Below, piece after piece: positions 23,060-29,072 of a stretch of 29,072 nt of DNA. The translations under genes were made by a program, and so were the position numbers. The stretch's first letter is position 1. Each line of letters begins with the position of its first letter. Under the pieces are notes generated by a model. It worked only from the letters and a program-made list of their open reading frames with translations, was not told where the DNA came from and did no database searches. The stretch comes from JAXDLH01 sp034666705 (GTDB taxonomy: Bacteria > Chloroflexota > UBA6077 > SHYK01): NCBI GenBank assembly GCA_034666705.1, contig JAXDLH010000119.1:1-29072 (forward strand), given 5' to 3'.

Positions 23060-24411
23060 GGGGAGCTCCGTACGACGTCGCGGACCGATTCGACGAGCGC
23101 ATCCACCGCGGCGGGCGACGTGAGCTCCGTGCAGCACAGCAGCGAGACGTCGGCGAGATGCGGATAGCTGGGGCCGAGGTCGAAGCCGCCGATGATCCCG
23201 CGCTCCAGCAACCGGCGGTTCAGCTCGCTAGCCGATAGCAGCGTGCGGATCGCAAACTCGTGGAAGAACGGGCGGGGCGTGACGACGGCGACGCCAGGAA
23301 TCGCCGCGAGGCGGTCGGCGGCATAGCGGGCCGTCTCGTGGCACGCATTCCCCACGCTACGCAAGCCCTCTGGGCCGAGCAGCGCCAGGTACGCAGTGAC
23401 GCCGAGGGAGATCCACGTCTGCGAGGTGCAGATATTGGAGGTCGCCTTCTCGCGCCGGATGTGCTGCTCGCGCGCCTGGAGGGTCAGCACGAAGCCGCGC
23501 CGCCCCTGAGCATCGCGCGCCTCACCGGCGATGCGCCCGGGCAGTTGCCGCACGAGCTCCCGCCGGCATGACATGAGCCCGACGTACGGGCCGCCGTACG
23601 AGAGGGGGATGCCCAGCGCCTGTCCCTCGGCCACGGCAATGTCGGCGCCCGACTCACCCGGTGGCTTCAGGATGCCGAGCGAGGTGGGGTTGTACACCTC
23701 GACCACGAGCGCGCCGACCCGGTGGGCGGCCTCAACGACCGGGGTCAGGTCCCGAATCTCGCCGAAGAAGGTTGGCTGGCTGACGATACAGCAGGCCGTC
23801 TGCTCGTCGAGCGCTTCGATCAAACCGCGCTCCACGAGCACGCCATCCTCCACGATGACGTCGCTCGTCGTGATGTCGGGCTGCTTCGCGCCGACGTACG
23901 TATCCAGGACGCCGCGGTAATGCGGATGCACCGCCCCTGACACGACCAGCCGGTCGCGACCGGTCGAGCGCATCGCCATCAAGGCTGCCTCGGCCAGCGC
24001 GGAAGCGCCATCGTACACCGACGCGTTCGCCACCTCCATCGCCGTGAGTGCACACACAAGGCTCTGGAACTCGAACATGACCTGCAGGGTACCCTGGCTG
24101 ACCTCGGGCTGGTAGGGCGTATAGGAGGTGCCATACTCACTGCGGCTCATGATCGCGCCGACCGCGCTCGGGATGAAGTGACGGTACGCGCCGGCGCCGA
24201 GAAAACTGGGCACCGAGCCGAGCGGCGTGTTGCGCGCCGCCAGCCCTTCGAGCTGGCTGACGGCTTCCATTTCAGTGAGCGCGGGGCCGATGTCGATGGC
24301 AGGGAAGCGGATCGACTCGGGGAGCACGTCGAACAGCGCGCCCGCATCGGCCAGGCCAAGCGTGCCCAGCATCTCCGTGCGCTCGGCCTCCGTGAGCGGG
24401 ACGAAGCTCAT
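23056..24411 (-). CDS. gcvPA: Glycine dehydrogenase (decarboxylating) subunit 1
   Basis: The protein has 451 residues and starts MSFVPLTEAERTEMLGTLG. Characteristic P-protein segments are SFLGAGAYRHFIPSAV, YTPYQPEVSQGTLQVMFEFQ, ANASVYDGASALAEA and KATSNICTSQ. Subunit 1 completes the glycine-binding site of the split P-protein with GcvPB, which carries the PLP lysine. The ATG lies three bases after the gcvH stop and has only a weak ribosome binding site, so translation probably depends on coupling from gcvH. It ends in a four-base overlap with gcvPB. Both arrangements keep subunits in equal amounts. Length is normal for the family, and no key segment is missing. Assignment is firm. Confidence 0.97.
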   Translation of the reverse strand: MSFVPLTEAERTEMLGTLGLADAGALFDVLPESIRFPAIDIGPALTEMEAVSQLEGLAARNTPLGSVPSFLGAGAYRHFIPSAVGAIMSRSEYGTSYTPYQPEVSQGTLQVMFEFQSLVCALTAMEVANASVYDGASALAEAALMAMRSTGRDRLVVSGAVHPHYRGVLDTYVGAKQPDITTSDVIVEDGVLVERGLIEALDEQTACCIVSQPTFFGEIRDLTPVVEAAHRVGALVVEVYNPTSLGILKPPGESGADIAVAEGQALGIPLSYGGPYVGLMSCRRELVRQLPGRIAGEARDAQGRRGFVLTLQAREQHIRREKATSNICTSQTWISLGVTAYLALLGPEGLRSVGNACHETARYAADRLAAIPGVAVVTPRPFFHEFAIRTLLSASELNRRLLERGIIGGFDLGPSYPHLADVSLLCCTELTSPAAVDALVESVRDVVRSSP

Positions 24412-24414
24412 GCG

Positions 24415-24807
24415 TCAGGCGCCGATATGGCGGCGGTAAGCCGTGCTGTCCATGAGCGTATCGAGTTGAGCCGGACTCTCGGATCGTATGCGCAGCATCC
24501 AGCCGGCGTCGTACGGCGAATCGTTGACCAGCTCGGGCTGCTCATCGAGGCTGGTATTGACCTCGATCACCTCCCCGGAGAGCGGGGAGAAGAGGTCGGA
24601 CGCCGACTTCACGCTCTCGATCACGCCGAATTCAGCGCCAATCTCGACGCGCGCACCCGGTTTGGGCAGTTGCACGAAGACGACGTCGCCGAGCTGATCC
24701 TGCGCGAAGTCGGTGATGCCCACGACAACGACGTCACCATCGAGTCGTGCCCACTCGTGCTCGGCAGTGTAACGGAGCTCGTCGGGGACCGACGTGCCTC
24801 TAGTCAC
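24415..24807 (-). CDS. gcvH: Glycine cleavage system H protein (lipoyl carrier)
   Basis: The protein has 130 residues. It starts at GTG (24807, MTRGTSVPDELRYTAEHEWA) with GAGGAG six bases upstream. The lipoylation site is Lys67 in GVIESVKSASDLFSP, and the fold is confirmed by the EHEWARLDGD entry, ITDFAQDQLGDVVFVQLP and SPYDAGWMLRI near the end. Lipoyl-GcvH shuttles the aminomethyl group from the P-protein to GcvT. It is the second gene of the gcv cluster; a 266-base spacer holding an inverted-repeat element separates it from gcvT, whereas the next gene starts three bases after its stop. Length is normal. Assignment is firm; lipoate-attachment enzymes are not in the window. Confidence 0.97.
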   Translation of the reverse strand: MTRGTSVPDELRYTAEHEWARLDGDVVVVGITDFAQDQLGDVVFVQLPKPGARVEIGAEFGVIESVKSASDLFSPLSGEVIEVNTSLDEQPELVNDSPYDAGWMLRIRSESPAQLDTLMDSTAYRRHIGA

Positions 24808-24890
24808 GGGCTGCTCCTCGTCGATTCTGGTTTGTGATCGAACGCGCGCTGACCAACTCTTAACCGCCTGCGCGAGGCACTAAAAGACAC

Positions 24891-24998
24891 GTCATCCCGA
24901 CGACCGTGTCATCCCGAGCCGAAGGCGAGGGAGCTCTGGGAGCAACCGGACGTTCGCCTTTCTGGGCAATCCTCGCCCCCGCATTCCTCGGGATGACA
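24891..24998. repeat. REP-like inverted-repeat element between gcvT and gcvH
   Basis: TGTCATCCCGAG (24907-24918) is exactly inverted as CTCGGGATGACA (24987-24998). Inside, GGCGAGG (24924-24930) pairs with CCTCGCC (24971-24977), so the whole unit can fold into a long interrupted hairpin. A further direct copy, GTCATCCCGA, lies just outside at 24891-24900. No reading frame is convincing within it. It is probably a dispersed repeat or miniature mobile-element remnant. In the gcvT-gcvH transcript it would form an RNA structure that could protect, attenuate or separate the messages. Confidence 0.7.
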
Positions 24999-25073
24999 TG
25001 CAGATTGTGGCCTCGCCACGGTAGTTCGGACCGTGTCCAGATGCAGCGCGTGGGTCAGGAAACTGTGGCGCCA

Positions 25074-26189
25074 CTACGATTTCGTATGGTGCGGTACGAA
25101 TGGTAATGATACGACGGTCGCGGGGGCATCCGCCTCACGAATTCGTACCTGGAGCTCCGTCCCCACAGTCGCCGCATCGGTACGTACCAGCGCCGTCGCG
25201 ATTGGGCGGCGCAGCGAAGGCGAGAAGGTGCCACTCGCGACTGTGCCCACTTCCTCGTCGTCCCGCCGCACCGGGAATCCGCCCCGCGGCACCGCGCCGG
25301 TTGCAAAGGTAAGTCCCACGAGCTTGCGCACCGGCCCCTGTTGTCGCAGCTCAGCCAGGGCGTCGCGCCCACGGAATCGGCCCTTGTCTAATTTCACCAC
25401 CCGGCCCAACGCCGCCTCGTAGGGATTGACCTCCGGCGTGAGCTCATGGCCGTACAGCGCCATACCCGCCTCGAGCCGCAAGGTATCGCGCGCGCCGAGT
25501 CCGATCGGCTTCACCCGCTCGTCGGCGCTGAGCGCGTTCCAGAGGTCAGCGGCCCGCTCCGCCGGGATCATCAGCTCGACGCCGTCCTCGCCGGTATAGC
25601 CAGTTCGCGCGATGAACGCCGGGATTGGCGGCGAACTCGGCAGGGAGATAGCGCCATCCTCGCCCGCATAGTAAGGCAGCGCGGTGAGGCCCGGCCCCAC
25701 CAGTGGCACGAGCACCTCGGCGCTCTGCGGCCCCTGCAACGCGAGCATGGCGAGCGCGAACGTCTCGTCATGCACGTCGACGGCATAACCACGACGCGTC
25801 TTGAGCGAGTCGAGGAGGGCGACGACCATCTCGCGGTTCGAGGCGTTGACCACGAGCCGCCAGCCATCCGGCAGCCGATACACGAGAAGGTCCTCCGCGA
25901 CGCCTCCGTCCTCGTTGCAGATCAGCGTGTAGTGCGCCTTCCCAACGGTCAGCCGCTCGACGTCATTGGTGGTCGCCTCCTGGATCAGCGCCACGGCGTC
26001 CGCACCCCGCACGAGGAGACGGCCCATATGCGAGAGGTCGAAGAGGCCGGCCGAGTTGCGCGTCCAGAGGTGCTCGGCGACGATGCCCTCGTACTGGATC
26101 GGCATCAGCCAGCCTGAGAACGGCGCCATGCGCGCGCCAAGCGCCTGGTGAATTGGCGCGAGCGGTGTCTCGCGCAGCGTCGTCGTCAT
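25074..26189 (-). CDS. gcvT: Glycine cleavage system aminomethyltransferase (T protein)
   Basis: The protein has 371 residues. The ATG at 26189 (MTTTLRETPLAPIHQALGAR) is preceded by GGGGAG nine bases upstream; a longer in-frame opening reaches back across the divergent promoter region and is rejected. Family segments are MAPFSGWLMPIQYEGIVAEH, GLFDLSHMGRLLV, TNDVERLTVGKAHYTLICNE, ARTGYTGEDGVELMIPA and VNPYEAALGRVVKLDKGRF. The enzyme releases ammonia from the aminomethyl-lipoyl arm of GcvH and makes 5,10-methylene-tetrahydrofolate. It is first in the gcv cluster and faces a binding-lipoprotein gene across a 159-base gap with overlapping candidate promoters. No glycine riboswitch is visible in its leader. 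Assignment is firm. Confidence 0.96.
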   Translation of the reverse strand: MTTTLRETPLAPIHQALGARMAPFSGWLMPIQYEGIVAEHLWTRNSAGLFDLSHMGRLLVRGADAVALIQEATTNDVERLTVGKAHYTLICNEDGGVAEDLLVYRLPDGWRLVVNASNREMVVALLDSLKTRRGYAVDVHDETFALAMLALQGPQSAEVLVPLVGPGLTALPYYAGEDGAISLPSSPPIPAFIARTGYTGEDGVELMIPAERAADLWNALSADERVKPIGLGARDTLRLEAGMALYGHELTPEVNPYEAALGRVVKLDKGRFRGRDALAELRQQGPVRKLVGLTFATGAVPRGGFPVRRDDEEVGTVASGTFSPSLRRPIATALVRTDAATVGTELQVRIREADAPATVVSLPFVPHHTKS

Positions 26190-26232
26190 ACAGCTTTGCT
26201 CCCCACGAGAACGCCAGCAAGCAGTATTCCGG

Positions 26233-26262
26233 AGCATAACGTCTGGGGTTCCCATCTGCCCA
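26233..26262 (-). promoter_or_regulatory. Possible promoter for gcvT
   Basis: On the minus strand TGGGCA (plus 26257-26262) and TATGCT (plus 26233-26238) are separated by 18 bases, each four of six to consensus. It gives a leader of about 40 bases. Confidence 0.3.
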
Positions 26263-26277
26263 GGAAGGCGGTACCAT
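26249..26277 (+). promoter_or_regulatory. Possible promoter for the third substrate-binding lipoprotein
   Basis: TTCCCA (26249-26254) and TACCAT (26272-26277) are separated by 17 bases, each four of six to consensus. It overlaps the candidate gcvT promoter on the other strand, so the two could exclude each other. Confidence 0.35.
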
Positions 26278-26348
26278 CGGGCTTGCTTCAATCTCAGGAA
26301 GCCGGCCCTGGGGGACCGCAGACTCACTGCGTGCGGGGAGGCACTTCA

Positions 26349-28079
26349 ATGGCGAGATCGACGAGAGCTTTTGCAATTGGCTTGGCGTTCACAATGATGA
26401 TGGCCGCCTGCGCGCCCTCCGCTGGTGAATCCCGGAGCGGCGGGGGGAGCGCCGGCACGGGTCAGGTACAGAGCGCGTCCACTCCAAAGCGCCTTACCGC
26501 CGCGATCCGCGGCCTGGCGGTCGTCGCCTATCAGAAGCTCAATCCCCGCTCCAACATTCCGGGCGAAGACTCGTTGGAGCGGCTCGCCGCAAGCGGCCTT
26601 ACCGTGCCCGCGCTTGACGGCAACGGTCGTCTCCCGCGCCTGGCCGACGCAGCGCCGACGGTCGACAACGGCAACTGGAAGCTGCTACCGGACGGCACGA
26701 TGGAGACCCGTTGGACGATCAAGGATGGGGCCCGCTGGAGCGACGGGACGCCGATCACCACGGACGACCTGTTGTTTACGATGCAGGTCGTCCGCGACAA
26801 AGAGCTCCCGATTTTCGACCACGCCGCCTATGCGTCGCTCGGATCCGTCGAAACGATCAACAATCGAACGGTCGTAGCTCACTGGACGAAGACATATATC
26901 TACGCCGACCAACTCTTCAGCTTCGAGATCGCGTTGCCTTTTCCAAAGCACAAGCTCGAACAGGCGTACCTGAACGACAAAGAGCACTTCACCGATAACC
27001 CTGGCTGGGGACCCGAAATGGTTGGAAGCGGCCCATTCAAGGTGAAGGATTGGCAACTGGGCAGCCTGGTGGTATTCGAGGCGAATGACCAGTACATCCT
27101 CGGCCGACCGAAAATCGACGAGATTACGGTGAAGTTCATCCCCGACCCGAATACGCTCGCGGCAAATATCCTCGCCGGCGCCGTGGACACGACCTGGGGT
27201 GGACGCACCGACATCGAGTGGGCCCAGGAGGTCTATGGCAAGTGGCAGGATGGAAAGCTCGACACTTACACGAGCCTCATGCTGCAGATCTATCCACAGA
27301 TGATAGGCTCTACCCCGGCGGTGATCAGTCAGAGCGCGGACTTCCGCCGGGCGCTGACGATGGCGCTGGACCGCCAGGCTATGGCGGATACATTCCAGCT
27401 CGGACGCAGCTCGGTTGGGCACACATTCCTCGCCCCTTCAGAACCGGAGTACCAGTTCATCGAGCCGGCAATCGTGAAATACGCCTACGACCCGCAACGG
27501 TCCCTGCAAATCCTGCAAGGGCTCGGGTACACCAGAGGCACGGACGGTGCATTGCGCGACGCGTCTGGCCAGCAGCTCAGCTTCCAGGTGCGGACCAGCC
27601 AGGGCGACGTGACCCAGGAGAAGGCGATGCAAGCCAGTGCGGACGACTGGCAACGGCTGGGCGCGGAGGTGGAGCGCTTCCTCGTTCCGCCGCAGCGCGC
27701 GAACGATGCCGAGTTCCGCGCGACCTTCCCCTCGTTCGACGTGAAGCGCCAGGCTGGCACGATGGACTACGCCAAGAGCTTTCTGACCCGCGCCATCGCC
27801 TTGCCGACGAACAACTTCCTGGCCTCCGGCAATAACTCGCGCTACAGCCGTCCGGAGATGGACGCAGCAATCAACAACTACTACACGACCGTCCCCTGGG
27901 ACGAACGCATGGAGTACGCGCGTCAGGTGGTCCACGAGCTCTCGGACGATGCGGCGTGGATCGGGTTGTACTACGTCGTCGAGCCGGGCCTCGTGCCGAA
28001 CAAGCTCACGAACCTGCGTGCGGGCCGCGCCGAGGTGAACCGTCTCGACTTCATCCACGAGTGGGACATCCAGCGGTAA
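26349..28079 (+). CDS. ABC transporter substrate-binding lipoprotein, family 5 (third copy)
   Basis: The protein has 576 residues. The ATG at 26349 (MARSTRAFAIGLAFTMMM) follows GGGGAG eight bases upstream; a longer in-frame opening lacks a signal sequence and overlaps gcvT. The lipobox is MAAC with Cys21, then a Gly/Ser-rich linker. SBP_bac_5 features include RWTIKDGARWSDGTPITTDDL, MVGSGPFKVKDWQLGS, FRRALTMALDRQAMAD and a C-terminal HEWDIQR. The WDIQ ending and several core segments are shared with the protein at 3200-4951, so these two look closer to each other than to the one at 6260-8029. It binds a small solute, possibly a peptide, on the outer face of the membrane. No permease or ATPase follows; the next gene is a class II aldolase after 203 bases. 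Confidence 0.9.
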   Translation: MARSTRAFAIGLAFTMMMAACAPSAGESRSGGGSAGTGQVQSASTPKRLTAAIRGLAVVAYQKLNPRSNIPGEDSLERLAASGLTVPALDGNGRLPRLADAAPTVDNGNWKLLPDGTMETRWTIKDGARWSDGTPITTDDLLFTMQVVRDKELPIFDHAAYASLGSVETINNRTVVAHWTKTYIYADQLFSFEIALPFPKHKLEQAYLNDKEHFTDNPGWGPEMVGSGPFKVKDWQLGSLVVFEANDQYILGRPKIDEITVKFIPDPNTLAANILAGAVDTTWGGRTDIEWAQEVYGKWQDGKLDTYTSLMLQIYPQMIGSTPAVISQSADFRRALTMALDRQAMADTFQLGRSSVGHTFLAPSEPEYQFIEPAIVKYAYDPQRSLQILQGLGYTRGTDGALRDASGQQLSFQVRTSQGDVTQEKAMQASADDWQRLGAEVERFLVPPQRANDAEFRATFPSFDVKRQAGTMDYAKSFLTRAIALPTNNFLASGNNSRYSRPEMDAAINNYYTTVPWDERMEYARQVVHELSDDAAWIGLYYVVEPGLVPNKLTNLRAGRAEVNRLDFIHEWDIQR

Positions 28080-28282
28080 GCGCACAATCGCGCCCGCACG
28101 AGGTCGCTTGCGCCCCTCGGGCAGCAGGGATAGAGTGCACCGAGCGATCTGGGTGGGCATCTGTGGAGCAATGCGCTGCGGAGCGATCGCGAGAACACTG
28201 CGCTCAATCTTGAGGTTCGCCCAGCCTACGCCAGCTTCCCACATGCACGCCGTTTTCCCACAGGAAAGAAGGAGTCGCGGCC

Positions 28283-29062
28283 ATGGCATCCACACTACCA
28301 CTCACGCAGCAAGAGACGGAGCTCAAGAAGATCGTCGCCCGGTCGTGCCGCATCGTCGGCCGCCAGGGCGTAACGAAGGGCTCGTTCGGGCACGTCAGCG
28401 CGCGACTGCCGGGTACGAACCGCATCCTCATCAAGGCCAAGGGCCCAGATGAAGAGGCGTTGGAGTTCGCGACCGAGCGCGATGTGATCGCCATCGACAT
28501 CGACGGCAACGTGCTCGACGCGGTGCAGGGGCTGACGGCGCCGAACGAAACCGCGATGCATCTTGCGGTGCTTCGCCGGCGGCCCGAGGTCCAGAGCGTG
28601 ATTCACAGCCATCCGGACTGGGTCGTCGTGCTGACGGCGACGAACAAGCCGCTCGTGCCGATGCTCGGCGCGTACGATGGCGCGGCGACGCTGCGGGCGG
28701 TCGTACGGGAGGGAATTCCCGTTTACCCGCGCACCCTCACCATCATCAACGACGAGCTCGGCGCTGACTTCATGAACACCATGGGCGAGGCCAACACCTG
28801 CCTGCTGCGTGGCCACGGGATGACGACCGCTGGCTCGAGCGTCGAAGACGCGACCCATCGCGCGCTGCAGATCTACGAGCTAGCCCGATTGAACTACCTG
28901 GCCTACACCATCGGCACGCCGGAGCCGGTGCCGCAACGCGATCAGGACGAATACCTGGCGCGCCGCGAGGATGGCCCCTACCGCCGCGAGCGAGGCCCGA
29001 GCAGCACCGGCGAGGGCTCGTTCTGGAAGTACCAGCGCAAGCTGCTCGGCGAGGAGCTGTAG
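28283..29062 (+). CDS. Class II aldolase/adducin family protein
   Basis: The protein has 259 residues. The ATG at 28283 follows AGAAGGAG with about eight bases spacing. The zinc-site pattern of class II aldolases is complete: Glu89 in TAPNETAMH, His108 and His110 in VIHSHPDWV, and His178 in LLRGHGMTT. The family includes fuculose-phosphate and related aldolases, ribulose-phosphate epimerases, and decarboxylases or lyases acting on aromatic-breakdown products. The C-terminal tail (YLARREDGPYRRERGPSSTG) is charged and not part of the core. It lies on the same strand as the third binding lipoprotein, 203 bases downstream, without a clear terminator between them. It could act on the product of an imported compound, but the substrate is not indicated. 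Confidence 0.88.
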   Translation: MASTLPLTQQETELKKIVARSCRIVGRQGVTKGSFGHVSARLPGTNRILIKAKGPDEEALEFATERDVIAIDIDGNVLDAVQGLTAPNETAMHLAVLRRRPEVQSVIHSHPDWVVVLTATNKPLVPMLGAYDGAATLRAVVREGIPVYPRTLTIINDELGADFMNTMGEANTCLLRGHGMTTAGSSVEDATHRALQIYELARLNYLAYTIGTPEPVPQRDQDEYLARREDGPYRRERGPSSTGEGSFWKYQRKLLGEEL

Positions 29063-29072
29063 GAGACGACGG

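Noticed and set aside
26264..26279. Minus-strand TGGTACCGC upstream of gcvT, resembling the T-box core
   Set aside because: A T-box leader also needs a specifier loop and a terminator/antiterminator pair. The 159-base gap shows no such fold, and gcvT is not a usual T-box target.
26190..26348. Glycine riboswitch before gcvT
   Set aside because: The conserved aptamer cores expected for this riboswitch are not visible in the leader, and the space is too short for a tandem aptamer.
28080..28282. A structured leader or small gene before the class II aldolase
   Set aside because: The 203 bases contain a few short inverted repeats, but no stable terminator, recognised riboswitch or small frame with a ribosome binding site was found.

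Overview
The window is GC-rich and densely coded on both strands. Strong GGAGG-type ribosome binding sites decide most starts. The best guess for the host is a Chloroflexota bacterium (Thermomicrobia-like or a soil lineage), with an actinobacterium as the second choice. This rests on a bacterial XPB helicase coupled to a helicase-associated protein, a two-subunit glycine decarboxylase, several family-5 solute-binding lipoproteins, many amidohydrolase and VOC enzymes, and short GTCATCCCGA repeats. It is inference; no rRNA or other marker gene is present. No tRNA, CRISPR array, insertion sequence, phage gene or transcription factor was found.

Layout. Positions 1-3068 hold the end of a DapA-family aldolase/lyase, an unlisted 49-residue single-pass membrane protein (509-658, minus), a two-domain extradiol-dioxygenase-like protein (922-1821) and a pair of one-domain VOC proteins (1945-3068, minus). 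Positions 3200-9232 hold a solute-binding lipoprotein facing a minus-strand operon: a NicX/M29-like enzyme, a second solute-binding lipoprotein and an ornithine cyclodeaminase/mu-crystallin-family oxidoreductase. Positions 9376-11483 (plus) encode an orphan ParB-like protein with a cysteine cluster at its N-terminus and an amidohydrolase. Positions 11487-15439 (minus) encode the XPB helicase and its helicase-associated partner, coupled through a TGATG junction. Positions 15585-20177 (minus) encode an exported beta-propeller, two tandem sister amidohydrolases and an atypical NAD-dependent epimerase. Positions 20299-26189 (minus) hold gcvT-gcvH-gcvPA-gcvPB and, 19 bases downstream, an exported PL5-type alginate lyase. 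Positions 26349-29062 (plus) hold a third solute-binding lipoprotein and a class II aldolase.

How the genes may work together. Three binding lipoproteins without permeases, ring-cleavage-type VOC enzymes, a NicX-like enzyme, three ACMSD-type amidohydrolases, a DapA-type lyase and a class II aldolase look like a scattered catabolic neighbourhood for small aromatic, heteroaromatic or amino-acid-derived compounds. No substrate can be read from the sequence. The glycine cleavage operon is ordinary housekeeping. The XPB pair and the orphan ParB form an information-processing island inside this metabolic region.
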